64,000 nt of DNA from an uncultured Bacteroidales bacterium (GTDB taxonomy: Bacteria; Bacteroidota; Bacteroidia; Bacteroidales; Muribaculaceae). A program made the position numbers and the translations under genes. A model generated the notes under the pieces. That model saw nothing but the letters and a program-made list of their open reading frames with translations. It was not told the DNA's origin and did not search any database. The stretch is taken from positions 124,001-188,000 of the forward strand of contig CACYQB010000007.1 in NCBI GenBank assembly GCA_902776435.1, given 5' to 3'. How positions within the stretch are numbered: the stretch's first letter is position 1; every line of letters begins with the position of its first letter. This document shows, piece after piece, positions 24,885-34,615 of the stretch.

Positions 24885-25901
24885 TTAGATGATGACGCGC
24901 TGGAAGGGGGGGGCGGTGATGTCGCAGAATTCCTTATTCAGAAACTTGTAGTGGCCGGCGATGGCTATCATCGCGGCGTTGTCGGTCGTGAAGACGCGTT
25001 TGGGGATGAAGGCCTTGAGGCGATGACGGCGGGCATAATCCTCGACGGCGGCACGCATGCCGCTATTGGCCGATACGCCGCCTCCAATGGCGATGGTCTT
25101 GATGCCCGTGGCCTTGATGGCCTTGCCGAATTTATCCATCAATATCTCAATAATCGTGCGCTGCAACGATGCGGCCAGGTCGGCCTTGTTCTCCTCGATG
25201 AAGTTGGGATTCTCCTTGAGCGCGTCACGCAGTGTATAGAGAAACGACGTCTTGAGTCCGCTGAAACTGTAGTTGTAGCCATCGACATGGGGTTTGGCAA
25301 ACTTGAAGGCCTGATTGTTGCCCTCTGAGGCCAGGCGGTCGATGAATGGGCCTCCGGGATAAGGCAAGCCCATAATCTTAGCGCACTTGTCAAAGGCCTC
25401 GCCCGCAGCGTCATCAATCGTCTGTCCCAGGACTTCCATGTCCCGTGGTGAATTGACCTTGATGATCTGCGAATTGCCGCCGCTGATGAGCAAGCACAAG
25501 TAAGGGAACTCAGGGACCTCGGCATCAGGTTCCTCCTTGACAAAATGGGAGAGGACATGTCCATGCAGATGGTTCACATCCACGAGGGGAATGTCAAGGG
25601 CAAGAGCCAGCCCCTTGGCAAACGAAGTACCCACATGGAGCGACCCGGGCAAGCCGGGGCCACGCGTGAAGGCAATAGCATCGATATCCTTGCGTTCAAT
25701 ACCCGCCTGGCGGATGGCCTCGCTGACCACGGGCACAATGTTCTGCTGATGGGCACGCGATGCCAACTCGGGCACCACGCCACCATAAGCCTCATGCACC
25801 CGCTGGCTGGCAATCACATTACTGAGCAGCACCGTGTCACGCAACACCGCTGCCGACGTGTCGTCGCACGACGACTCTATTCCTAATATCGTTACACTCA
25901 T
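24885..25901 (-). CDS. tsaD: tRNA N6-adenosine threonylcarbamoyltransferase
   Basis: 338 residues of the Kae1/TsaD ASKHA fold. It begins 'ILGIESSCDDTSAAVL'. The metal-binding His pair is in 'DVNHLHGHVLSHF', with later blocks 'LCLLISGGNSQI' and 'TIAIGGGVSANSGMRAAV'. It transfers threonylcarbamoyl to A37 of ANN-decoding tRNAs with TsaB/TsaE. It lies in the tamB-like-DUF4421 run, 57 bases after DUF4421. A 7-bp periodic tract fills that gap. Confidence 0.95.
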   Translation of the reverse strand: MSVTILGIESSCDDTSAAVLRDTVLLSNVIASQRVHEAYGGVVPELASRAHQQNIVPVVSEAIRQAGIERKDIDAIAFTRGPGLPGSLHVGTSFAKGLALALDIPLVDVNHLHGHVLSHFVKEEPDAEVPEFPYLCLLISGGNSQIIKVNSPRDMEVLGQTIDDAAGEAFDKCAKIMGLPYPGGPFIDRLASEGNNQAFKFAKPHVDGYNYSFSGLKTSFLYTLRDALKENPNFIEENKADLAASLQRTIIEILMDKFGKAIKATGIKTIAIGGGVSANSGMRAAVEDYARRHRLKAFIPKRVFTTDNAAMIAIAGHYKFLNKEFCDITAPPFQRVII

Positions 25902-25906
25902 TATAG

Positions 25907-25955
25907 TTGTTAGTCTTTAGTTTTTAGTCCTTAGTTTTTAGTTGATAGTTTTTAG
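25907..25955 (-). repeat. 7-bp periodic tract upstream of tsaD
   Basis: Seven plus-strand units in strict register: TTGTTAG, TCTTTAG, TTTTTAG, TCCTTAG, TTTTTAG, TTGATAG, TTTTTAG. Same unit family as the tract before cinA. Confidence 0.85.
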
Positions 25956-25958
25956 GGG

Positions 25959-27161
25959 CTAGAAGCGGAAGCCGGCAGTAACCTCAAGGTTGCTGTAGCT
26001 GTTGTAGAAGCTGTGGTTGGTGCTAGTGTACCAATGCCCCTCGTGGCTGAAGGTAAGGGCATAGAAGAAATTGCCAGCGGTACGGACAAGCGCCATGCGA
26101 CCATTAAGGTTGGTGGACAACAGCGACCTCTTACCGTCGATAGAATTGGGGAAACTGTGGCGATAGCCGATACTGGGGACAGCGGTGACGTTGAAGAGCC
26201 ACCCGTGATGGAATACCCAACTGTAGCCATAGCCAATCATGAACCCGAAGTCGCGATAACGGAAGCGGTAGTCGGTCACTTTGTCGGGGAGAAAATTTCT
26301 CAGCGTATCGTTGAGATGGCTCATGTCCATGACCACATCCTGGTGGCTCAGGTAGATGCCTGCCATCAGCGAACCGGCGCTACGTTTCTGGTACTTGGAG
26401 AAACAGTAGGCCGCCGCTTGGGAATAGTGGGTGTGGTTAAAGATGTAATAGGCATCCAAGCCATAGCTCTCACGCTTGAGACCATAGAAAATCTCATCAC
26501 CCATCCACTTGCCCAACCGATGCAGGTGGACGGAACTCTCATCGTTCTTGCGGTAGTAGCCTTCGATAAAGATGCGTGATGTGGTGAACGAGAACTGCAG
26601 TCGGCGGTTGTGGATGAATTTTCCCGCCAATAGGTCACGAACGTTAATCATATAGGTAAAACTAAGGCCCATGCCGCTGATGTGGAATCCGAACAGCGAT
26701 GTAACGTCACTGTTAAGTTGCACAGGTGTTTCCCACTTGCCCAGATGTCCCGAGTAGAAGTCCAGCCAGTTACTGTTCTTGAGCATGATTTTGAACTTCT
26801 TTCCTTTCGTCTTGCCGGGATTGACAACGTAGGTCGTGTCATAGTAGTTGAGCGCATGATTGAGCCAACGATAGGCCTTCACGCCAAAATCCAACACGGG
26901 AGGATACTTGATTGTCGTGTCATTAATGCTCCAGCCGTGACGAAAAATCTTCTGTTTCCAGGCATCTTTGGCATCCACTACACTCGTATCAACGACACAG
27001 CAGGTATCAAGGACACAGGTATCAGCAGGCATGCCTCCAAGGGTGGTCGTCATATCCTTGATCGACAAGGTGTCGCCGGACATCCCATCAGCACGGGCCT
27101 GCATCCAGAAGCAAGCCAACCATGCCATCAGCAATAATATGGCTACTCGCTTCATCATCAT
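25959..27161 (-). CDS. DUF4421 outer-membrane-type protein
   Basis: 400 residues with a signal peptide. From about residue 110 it has alternating beta strands with aromatic girdles ('SGMGLSFTYMINVRDLL', 'FGFMIGYGYSWVFHHGWLFNV') and ends 'SYSNLEVTAGFRF', a C-terminal Phe as in outer-membrane beta barrels. Matches the Bacteroidetes DUF4421 family; function unknown. Its ATG overlaps the tamB-like stop by 4 bases (ATGA), so translation is coupled. Confidence 0.78.
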   Translation of the reverse strand: MMMKRVAILLLMAWLACFWMQARADGMSGDTLSIKDMTTTLGGMPADTCVLDTCCVVDTSVVDAKDAWKQKIFRHGWSINDTTIKYPPVLDFGVKAYRWLNHALNYYDTTYVVNPGKTKGKKFKIMLKNSNWLDFYSGHLGKWETPVQLNSDVTSLFGFHISGMGLSFTYMINVRDLLAGKFIHNRRLQFSFTTSRIFIEGYYRKNDESSVHLHRLGKWMGDEIFYGLKRESYGLDAYYIFNHTHYSQAAAYCFSKYQKRSAGSLMAGIYLSHQDVVMDMSHLNDTLRNFLPDKVTDYRFRYRDFGFMIGYGYSWVFHHGWLFNVTAVPSIGYRHSFPNSIDGKRSLLSTNLNGRMALVRTAGNFFYALTFSHEGHWYTSTNHSFYNSYSNLEVTAGFRF

Positions 27162-30100
27162 TCGGTCAATTGAAGCGTATCACGATGGACTGAACGCATA
27201 GTCACCATGGGCACAGGCTTGCGCAGGTCGGCTTCGCTACTGTCTGGAGAGGATGGGGTTCGCCTTGGAATGTTATCCTGGGACGGGGCCAAAGTAGGCG
27301 ACTTCTTGTTCTTGCGGAAGAACTTGTCAAAGTCATGCTTCCACACGATGCCTACGCCCTGAGTCGTGAGAGCATTGCGCAGATAGTAATTTTGGTCGTT
27401 GAAGTGGTTATAGGCCTTGAGCCTGAAAGTGCCCTTGTTGTTCAGCAGATACTCGATGTCAAAGTCTCCGATGAAGTTGGTGTTACTCGTGCGGTAGGTA
27501 TTGTCGCGGTAGCCGAAGTTGCCGTTGAGCAACAACCTGTTGTTGAGCAACTGGCTGGAAAGCATCACATCCACCTCCACGTCGCTGAAGTCGCCCTTGT
27601 TGGAGCGGAAATTAGGCGCAATCGACAGATTTTCGGTCATCTTGCCAAGGATGGAACTCAACTGGGCCGAAATCGTGGACGAAGCCACCGACGAAATGAG
27701 TTGCCCGTTCTGGTTAACCTCTGTATTCAAGTACTCAGGCGTGTAGAAACGGTTCAACGCCAACAGGTAAATAATCTGCTGGTTCATCATTTCATCAGTA
27801 CTGATGATGCTCTTGACCTTACGATAATTGTCAGCGGTGAGCGTCGGGAACTCCAAGTCAAACGAGATTTCGGGCTGGCTGATGATACCTTTGGCACGCA
27901 GCAGAGCATGAACAGGAACGCTAGTACGGTTCAATTCCTTGTCTGCTCCAAAAGATTCATCCAGGTCGCTGATGTTGGCATTGAGTGAATAGAATGCCTC
28001 CAAATCCAGCATGGCGGCATAGGGGTCGCCCTGGAAACTGATGCTGCTGCCGTCACGAATGGTGAAATCCTTGAGAATCAAATCCTGGAGCGTAAAGTTA
28101 TAGACACCCTTGTCGAGGGTATACTTACCGTACGTCTCCAACTCGCCATTGTTATTGTAGGTCATGCGCAAAGAGCCGTTTCCTGTTGCCTTAATCTGGT
28201 CACCACCGACGGGATCCATCACCACTGTGAGGGCCAGGTCTGGTGTGATATCACCCTGCAGGTCGATATTGTAAGCGCTGGGCTCAGCATTTTCCTCTGG
28301 ACTATCCTTCTTGGTAAGCATGCTCTTGATAAGAGCCAACGAATCCACTTCCTCGACAACAGGAGGCGCTAACGCAGCATTCCTGTCACGGAAGGTGATG
28401 AAATCGTAATGGTCGGCCTGCTTGTTGTCACTCATCACAAAAGTGAACTTGCTGTGGGGCGCCGACGTCATGTTCACCCTGATGTTCACGATGCCCGGCC
28501 CGCCATCGACAAAGCAGGCTCCATTACCATAGATGGTACCGTACCAGTCGGGGTTGATTGACGGGTTGGTGTCATAGGAAAGGAAATTGTGGGCATCGGT
28601 AATGGCGAAACTGAATTCCGGATCATGGAAAGCGTCGTGCTTGAGCCATCCACCGAATTTCGCCTCATGTCCCTCACGGTCATGAATGGGCACATCCTTA
28701 AACTCTATCAAGTCAGGGACGATGTGAATGGGCACGTTAGAGCACGTGTAGTAACAATTCACATAATCGATAAGGAAACGCAACGAGTCGGCAACAACAT
28801 CACCCTTCAGGTTGATGGTGTGGAAATTACCGAACAGGATGGCCTTACCCGACATCTCGCCCTCGACATCACCGGTAAATGCCTCCATATAGGGTTTGAG
28901 GAACTCGACGTTGGCGTGGTCGGTGTCAAACTCGATATAGAGCGAATCGTCAGCGATGTAGATGCCTCCGTCGAGGAGACTGTGACGGCCATTGGCCTGA
29001 GCGATATCACCTTGAACCAACACACCACGAGACTCATTATCAAACGATGCCTTGATGTCAATGTCACCCATCACTGATCCGTTATAAGAGATGTCCTTGA
29101 TAAACAGGCTGGGTGTATATAATCGAGGAGCGCCGGACAACAAGTCACTCGCATAGCACTTGCTTGTAGCCCTACCGCCAAAGTCCACATGGTCGATGGC
29201 TAAGGTCTCAAAGACATAATCCAGGTTCATATCCTGCAACTCAAGGCACAATTCATCGTCGGGGTCATGCGACACCTTGCCATTGATACGGATAAACTGT
29301 TCTCCGCGTCCACCTGCCACGTTGTTCACATCGATAACCCCATTGTCAATGTTGATGTGGCCTTTCTCCACGGCCCAGATGGTGTCATTGAACACCAGTT
29401 CTGAAGGGTTCACGTCGATGTCGGCTTTTATCTTTCCGTTTTCTCCCTTGTCCAGCAAGGCGTTCAAGTTCAGATTTCCGTGGAAGTCGTGAACGCCTGG
29501 CATGCGCCATGACAGGTTTGCGTCGATACGGTTGTTCTGTCCGCTGGCATCCAGATTGATGTCAATCATGCCGTTCTTGGAGGGATAACGCGACTGGGCA
29601 TTCAGCACTATCCTATTGGCCGCGCTGTCCAGTTCGGCCAGCAAGCGCGTCTGCTCAATGAGTTTGCTACCCTTCATCAGCAAGGGGGCGTCAACTACCA
29701 GGTTGAATGTTGAATCCACCTCACTGAGGTTACCCTCGACAATTGTGCGGTAAGCCAAGTCAACGGGCAGTTTGAGTATATCATGCAACTCATCGTCGGG
29801 ATTGATGACCAGGTTAAACCTCACATCGTTGGGGCTGCCGCCATGATGGTAGTCGGCATAGTCACCGAAGTATTCCGGGAAAGTACCGGCTAACATGTGC
29901 TTGACGGTAGGCACAATCGTCTTGAAGTCGTATTGTCCCGATATGAAGCCATCGATGTGGTCACTATTGATGCTGATAATCTTTTCATCACCGTTATTGT
30001 CGGCATTCACTTCCAACTGGTTGAAGTGCACACCCTTGTCGTTGTTATCGGCAAACCTGAAATGATCGATCTGCACATGACCGGTAGCATTGTCAAGCGA

Positions 30101-31777
30101 ATTGCCCCAGAACGATGCAGTGGCTTCCATGCTTAACTTGTGGTCAGGATACTTGTTCAAGAGGCCCAGATGAGCAAGATTCAAACCTTGAGTCGTGACA
30201 TTCACGTCGTAGGTTGAATTGATGCCGTCAAGTAATGCATTGCCTTCAATATTAACCCGGCCATTGGGATCATTCATCGCCACAGTGCCGGTGAAATTGT
30301 TGCCTTGCTTGTCAATATTGGCAACGATGTCATGATAACGCCTGCCCTTGAAGTCCACAAAGGGGATTTGTCCGTCCAAATGACCAGACACGTCACCACC
30401 CTGCATAATAGCGTCAATTTGAGCATCCAGCGCGACTTGGTCGATCAGGTCATTCTTAGCAAGCAACGGGCCGATATTTAAGCCTGGAGTCTTGACATGG
30501 CCGGTAAAACGAGTGGCACCTGGCTGTCGCGTCAATGTACCGTCAAGGTCGGCATTACCCAGCGAAGTCCCCAACTTGCCATTAAAACTCAACCGTCCAG
30601 GCGTACCATGCAAGCCACCATCGATACTCACATTACCACACTTAGCGATGAGGTCCTTTGCCTGCGGAGTGAGGCCGGGGATGGCACTCGCCAACTGGGA
30701 CAACTCTCCAGCAGTAGCATCCAGATTGACACGGTCCAGGTCAAACGAAGTGTAGCCGCCCTGAGTCGGCATCGTAAAGCCACCCTGGGCGTTTAATGCG
30801 AGACTGCCACGGTTGGTGCGAACGTTGAAGACAGGGAACTCGATGCGGTTGCCATCACGCACTACAGTAGCCGCAACCGACAAGGGATCGGTAAACTTGG
30901 ATAACTGAGGGACAAAGGGAGCAAAATCGGCCGGAGTGATCGTGCTGCCCGGTGTGCTCACACGCAGGGGCATTTGAGCCAACTCAGTGCCCAGATTCTT
31001 GAGTGAAGAATATTCCAGATGCAGGTCGTCCAACACAATATTGCTGCCCGACAGTTGCACCTTGATGTCCTGGACATCGAGAGCATTGTCGGTGATATGA
31101 ACGTTTGATGACAACCGCTTGAGCGACAACCCGCTACGTTCGTCAAACGAGAGGCGCTTGACACGGATGTCAAAGTCATTGTTCTTGAGACGAGGCAATG
31201 ACAAGTCGGCTCGCAGGTTGCTCACTGCCAGGTGATTGACATCAAATTTACCAGGCTTATTGGGTTGGTCTAGCACATCATAGGACAGGGCGGACTTGCG
31301 CACCACAATAGTCTTGACCTCGACATCAAAAGGTTTAGGCGGCTTGTCGTCCTTGGGCTTGAAGGCATCGATGATGAACTGCATATTGGTCGGACTGTCC
31401 TTATCGGGACGCGTCACATGCCCGTCCAGACCGACAATTTCGCCATAGGTAACGACGATGCGGCGGTCGGCAAGCAACTGCTTGAGGCTGATGCCGGCAC
31501 CCAATTTATCAATGACAAGCAGAGAATCACCCTGTTGGTCATTGATCAGCACATCATTGAGTTCCAACTGATTGAACGGTGTTATCGACACCGAACCGAT
31601 ATTGACTTCGGTATTGAGGTATTCGCTAAGGGCCTTCTCCCCCTTGTCGCACAAGCGCTCCTGTACTGAAGGCAAGAGCAACAACAGATAGAGCAGCGCC
31701 ACAACAGCAACGACAGTCACCAGCGCGGTCACTACCACACTGCGAAGCACGTTATATGTCCCCTTAGGGATGTTCAT
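27158..31777 (-). CDS. tamB: TamB/DUF490 translocation and assembly module protein
   Basis: 1539 residues. One N-terminal membrane anchor (about 10-35) is followed by an AsmA-like start ('VQERLCDKGEKALSEYLNTEV'), a very long repetitive beta structure and a C-terminal DUF490/TamB domain ('YTLDKGVYNFTLQDLILKDF', then 'FDLEFPTLTADN' and 'NGNFGYRDN'). TamB-like proteins bridge the periplasm and move phospholipid or support outer-membrane protein assembly. First gene of the operon tamB-like, DUF4421, tsaD, TlpA-like. Promoter at 31815-31822. Confidence 0.88.
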   Translation of the reverse strand: MNIPKGTYNVLRSVVVTALVTVVAVVALLYLLLLLPSVQERLCDKGEKALSEYLNTEVNIGSVSITPFNQLELNDVLINDQQGDSLLVIDKLGAGISLKQLLADRRIVVTYGEIVGLDGHVTRPDKDSPTNMQFIIDAFKPKDDKPPKPFDVEVKTIVVRKSALSYDVLDQPNKPGKFDVNHLAVSNLRADLSLPRLKNNDFDIRVKRLSFDERSGLSLKRLSSNVHITDNALDVQDIKVQLSGSNIVLDDLHLEYSSLKNLGTELAQMPLRVSTPGSTITPADFAPFVPQLSKFTDPLSVAATVVRDGNRIEFPVFNVRTNRGSLALNAQGGFTMPTQGGYTSFDLDRVNLDATAGELSQLASAIPGLTPQAKDLIAKCGNVSIDGGLHGTPGRLSFNGKLGTSLGNADLDGTLTRQPGATRFTGHVKTPGLNIGPLLAKNDLIDQVALDAQIDAIMQGGDVSGHLDGQIPFVDFKGRRYHDIVANIDKQGNNFTGTVAMNDPNGRVNIEGNALLDGINSTYDVNVTTQGLNLAHLGLLNKYPDHKLSMEATASFWGNSLDNATGHVQIDHFRFADNNDKGVHFNQLEVNADNNGDEKIISINSDHIDGFISGQYDFKTIVPTVKHMLAGTFPEYFGDYADYHHGGSPNDVRFNLVINPDDELHDILKLPVDLAYRTIVEGNLSEVDSTFNLVVDAPLLMKGSKLIEQTRLLAELDSAANRIVLNAQSRYPSKNGMIDINLDASGQNNRIDANLSWRMPGVHDFHGNLNLNALLDKGENGKIKADIDVNPSELVFNDTIWAVEKGHINIDNGVIDVNNVAGGRGEQFIRINGKVSHDPDDELCLELQDMNLDYVFETLAIDHVDFGGRATSKCYASDLLSGAPRLYTPSLFIKDISYNGSVMGDIDIKASFDNESRGVLVQGDIAQANGRHSLLDGGIYIADDSLYIEFDTDHANVEFLKPYMEAFTGDVEGEMSGKAILFGNFHTINLKGDVVADSLRFLIDYVNCYYTCSNVPIHIVPDLIEFKDVPIHDREGHEAKFGGWLKHDAFHDPEFSFAITDAHNFLSYDTNPSINPDWYGTIYGNGACFVDGGPGIVNIRVNMTSAPHSKFTFVMSDNKQADHYDFITFRDRNAALAPPVVEEVDSLALIKSMLTKKDSPEENAEPSAYNIDLQGDITPDLALTVVMDPVGGDQIKATGNGSLRMTYNNNGELETYGKYTLDKGVYNFTLQDLILKDFTIRDGSSISFQGDPYAAMLDLEAFYSLNANISDLDESFGADKELNRTSVPVHALLRAKGIISQPEISFDLEFPTLTADNYRKVKSIISTDEMMNQQIIYLLALNRFYTPEYLNTEVNQNGQLISSVASSTISAQLSSILGKMTENLSIAPNFRSNKGDFSDVEVDVMLSSQLLNNRLLLNGNFGYRDNTYRTSNTNFIGDFDIEYLLNNKGTFRLKAYNHFNDQNYYLRNALTTQGVGIVWKHDFDKFFRKNKKSPTLAPSQDNIPRRTPSSPDSSEADLRKPVPMVTMRSVHRDTLQLTE

Positions 31778-31814
31778 TCCTCCTCAATAATCATTAATTG
31801 TTGACACCCATGTG

Positions 31815-31822
31815 CAAATTTA
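31815..31822 (-). promoter_or_regulatory. Promoter of tamB-like operon
   Basis: TAAATTTG on the minus strand with TTG 18 bases upstream. Confidence 0.5.
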
Positions 31823-31864
31823 ATGCCACAATCCCTGTCTCAAAACAACTGATGCCATTTCACG

Positions 31865-33853
31865 TCATTCAGGCAGGCTGTCACACTGCGCCAACCACAA
31901 TCGTGATGACGCATCACTGGGCATACGCCAATCGCCACGAGGCGAGAGCGACACACTACCCACCTTGGGGCCATCGGGCAGACATGAGCGCTTAAACTGC
32001 TGAGCGAAGAACCTCCGGCAGAAGGTGCGCAGCCACTTCTTGATGGTTGCACTATCATACACTCCCTTGAAAGCCTTGCGGGCCAACAGATAAAGTTTAG
32101 CGGGCGTGAAACCATAGCGCAGCATGTTGAACAGGAAGAAATCATGCAACTCATAGGGACCCACGATGTCCTCGGTCACCTGCAAGATGGTGCCATCACC
32201 TGCTGCAGGCGTCAATTCGGGACTAATGGGCGTGTCGAGCACGTCGAGCAAGGTGTCATGAATGGCCCTGCCGCCAGGAGTGCCGTCATTCAACGACGAG
32301 GCAAACCAGCGCACGAGGTGACGCACAAGCGTCTTGGGGATGCTCACATTGGCATTATACATCGACATGTGGTCGCCATTATAGGTCGCCCAGCCCAGCG
32401 CCAACTCGGACAAGTCGCCTGTACCCAAGACGAGACCGTTCACCTTGTTGGAGAAGTCCATCAAAATCTGGGTACGTTCGCGGGCTTGGCTGTTCTCGTA
32501 GGTCACATCGTGATTAGCCGGGTCATGCTCGATGTCCTTGAAATGCTGGGTCACGGCAGCAGCAATGCTGATTTCGTGCAGAGTCACACCCAGTGAACGC
32601 ACCATCGCACAGGCATTGGTATAGGTGCGGTCGGTGGTGCCGAAGCCAGGCATCGTGATGGCGTGGATATCCTTGCGGTCACGACCCATGCGGTCAAACG
32701 CCCGTACGGCGACCAACAGGGCCAACGTTGAGTCCAAACCTCCCGAAACGCCCACTACAATCGTGGGGATTCCAGTAAAGTCGAGACGGCGCATGAGGCC
32801 CTCGGTCTGGATAGCAATAATTTCCTCACAACGCGAATTCAAGCGGTCGTCCTCGGCGGGGACGAAGGGGAGGCGGCGCACGGGGCGCATCAGTTCTTCA
32901 CACTCGTAATCCACGAGGTCTGCCACTGTCATGCCCACATGCTCAAACTGCGTGCCGAACTGTACCATGCTATCGGCAAAACTACCATTGACGCGTCGTT
33001 CATTCTCGAGTGCGGCCACATCGATATCGGCTATAGACATCTGAGGCTGAGTGGTAAAACGCTGCCCCTCGGCAAGCATCTTGCCATTCTCCGCAATGAC
33101 GGCATTACCGCCAAAGACGAGGTCGGTTGTCGACTCGCCATAACCACAAGAGGCATAAACATAGGCAGCAATGCAATGGGCACTCTGATGCTTGATGAGG
33201 TCCATCAGGTAAGTGTGTTTGCCGATGAGTTCATTGCTGGCCGAGAGGTTCACAATCACATTGGCACCATTGATGGCGGCAATGCTGCTCGGAGGAGCGG
33301 GCACCCACAGGTCCTCACAGATCTCGACAGCCACACGAGCGCGTCCGGCGTCAAAAATCATGTGGGTGCCAAAGGGCACTTCTTCACCTCCCACCATGAT
33401 CGTATCCTTGCCAGCGATAGCAGTGATATTGCTCGTGGTGAACCAGCGTTTCTCGTAAAATTCCTTGTAGTTGGGGATATAGGTCTTGGGAACTACCCAC
33501 ATCTCGCCATGATTGATCACCACCGCACAGTTGAACAAGTGACCGCTGCAACGCAAGGGGGCTCCCACCACAAGCATGACGGGAGTGTCCTTGTAATGGT
33601 CACACAGCGAGAGCAACGCCTGTTCGGCCGCGTCCAGCAGCAACTCGTTGCCGAACAAATCGGCACACGTGTAGCCCGTGACACACAATTCCGGGAACGC
33701 CACGACGTGAGCGCCCGCCTTGACAGCCTTGTCCAGACTCTCGATGATATGCGTCAAGTTACCCTCAACGTCAGCCACATTGACCTGCGGCACAACAGCT
33801 GCCACACGCACCAGACCATAATCGGTCACAACCTTGTTATTTATTTTAGCCAT
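31865..33853 (-). CDS. nadE: Glutamine-dependent NAD+ synthetase
   Basis: 662 residues. The N-terminal nitrilase-type glutaminase domain carries the Glu-Lys-Cys triad in 'VAFPELCVTGYTCADLF', 'VVPKTYIPNYKEFYEKRW' and 'RVAVEICEDLWVP'. The C-terminal ATP-pyrophosphatase domain has the P-loop 'VVGVSGGLDSTLALLVA'. It makes NAD+ from deamido-NAD+, glutamine and ATP. The frame is open to 33889, but that lies inside the promoter -7 box, so ATG 33853 (MAKINNKV) is the start. Confidence 0.93.
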   Translation of the reverse strand: MAKINNKVVTDYGLVRVAAVVPQVNVADVEGNLTHIIESLDKAVKAGAHVVAFPELCVTGYTCADLFGNELLLDAAEQALLSLCDHYKDTPVMLVVGAPLRCSGHLFNCAVVINHGEMWVVPKTYIPNYKEFYEKRWFTTSNITAIAGKDTIMVGGEEVPFGTHMIFDAGRARVAVEICEDLWVPAPPSSIAAINGANVIVNLSASNELIGKHTYLMDLIKHQSAHCIAAYVYASCGYGESTTDLVFGGNAVIAENGKMLAEGQRFTTQPQMSIADIDVAALENERRVNGSFADSMVQFGTQFEHVGMTVADLVDYECEELMRPVRRLPFVPAEDDRLNSRCEEIIAIQTEGLMRRLDFTGIPTIVVGVSGGLDSTLALLVAVRAFDRMGRDRKDIHAITMPGFGTTDRTYTNACAMVRSLGVTLHEISIAAAVTQHFKDIEHDPANHDVTYENSQARERTQILMDFSNKVNGLVLGTGDLSELALGWATYNGDHMSMYNANVSIPKTLVRHLVRWFASSLNDGTPGGRAIHDTLLDVLDTPISPELTPAAGDGTILQVTEDIVGPYELHDFFLFNMLRYGFTPAKLYLLARKAFKGVYDSATIKKWLRTFCRRFFAQQFKRSCLPDGPKVGSVSLSPRGDWRMPSDASSRLWLAQCDSLPE

Positions 33854-33886
33854 ATCCTCAATTACTTTGATAGACGTTTTAACTTG

Positions 33887-33894
33887 CAAAGTTA
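33887..33894 (-). promoter_or_regulatory. nadE promoter
   Basis: TAACTTTG on the minus strand, 33 bases before the chosen ATG. Confidence 0.6.
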
Positions 33895-33968
33895 CGCATT
33901 TTCACTGGAAAGCACGCATTTTTTAAGCATTTTCACAATAAAATCTTGCACATTTCATCACGCTTCCC

Positions 33969-33976
33969 TAACTTTG
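33969..33976 (+). promoter_or_regulatory. Promoter of first paralogous lipoprotein gene
   Basis: TAACTTTG with TTG 20 bases upstream, 31 bases before the ATG. Confidence 0.6.
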
Positions 33977-34007
33977 TAGCCTTGAGAAAATACTAAATAG
34001 ATTGATT

Positions 34008-34478
34008 ATGAAAAATAAACGCATGCATTTGTTTTTGCCATTGCTCATCATCTCACTGGTGACAATAGCCTCGGCTGTAATCTTCAGTTCGTGTGAACGT
34101 GACGATGAGATGGCCCTTATCGACTATTACCTGAACGTCAGTTCCACTGAAAGTATCGGCGTCACTGACGAGGATGAGGAACAGGGTACAATGGGTCAGC
34201 CCAACAGCAATGTATTGGCCAACACCATCTGGAAAATGAAGAAAGCCCTGCGCGACATCTACCCCGAGGCTACAGTCCAGGGCAACGACAAGGATGTAGT
34301 CACCAGCATCGCCAACATATATAACGAGTACAAAGCCATGTATGGCCACCTCGAGCGCAACACAATTTGCGTTGTCAAGCTCTATCGTGTGAGAAAAGTC
34401 GATGGCATCATCCGAGATAGCACCCCACTGCAAGTGTACCATTTCGGCGCCATACCTCCGGCCCAGGAACAGCCTTAA
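34008..34478 (+). CDS. Lipoprotein, paralog A
   Basis: 156 residues with a lipoprotein signal ending 'VIFSSC' (Cys 29). The body has 'ALIDYYLNV', a variable acidic linker, 'ALRDIYPEATVQGNDKDVV' and 'KLYRVRKVDGIIRDSTPLQVYHF'. The same series of motifs occurs in the lipoprotein at 35104-35553, so the two are paralogs. No named family recognised. An upstream in-frame TTG at 34002 is less likely than ATG 34008. Confidence 0.7.
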   Translation: MKNKRMHLFLPLLIISLVTIASAVIFSSCERDDEMALIDYYLNVSSTESIGVTDEDEEQGTMGQPNSNVLANTIWKMKKALRDIYPEATVQGNDKDVVTSIANIYNEYKAMYGHLERNTICVVKLYRVRKVDGIIRDSTPLQVYHFGAIPPAQEQP

Positions 34479-34504
34479 GCTCTAGGCTTACCGCTGGGGT
34501 CGAA

Positions 34505-34539
34505 AAAGAATCATCACGTCGTAAAAACGACAATTCTTT
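34505..34539 (+). terminator. Putative terminator after lipoprotein A
   Basis: AAAGAAT pairs with ATTCTTT around an inner GTCGT/ACGAC helix; the tail is only mildly T-rich (TTTCTT). Confidence 0.5.
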
Positions 34540-34563
34540 CTTGCAAATGTGATTTTCATGAAT

Positions 34564-34571
34564 TACCTTTG
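34564..34571 (+). promoter_or_regulatory. Promoter of the small dockerin gene
   Basis: TACCTTTG with TTG 20 bases upstream, 45 bases before the ATG. Confidence 0.65.
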
Positions 34572-34615
34572 CAACTGGAAATAATTAAAGACTAACTCAA
34601 TAAAACAAGAACAAT

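Noticed and set aside
33854-33889. N-terminal 12-residue extension of nadE
   Set aside because: The extended start lies inside the -7 promoter box. The same logic rejected TTG starts of cdsA, the phosphorylase, hipB and the second ATPase.
32939-33979. 346-residue plus-strand ORF opposite nadE
   Set aside because: Antisense shadow; nadE motifs on the minus strand are unambiguous.
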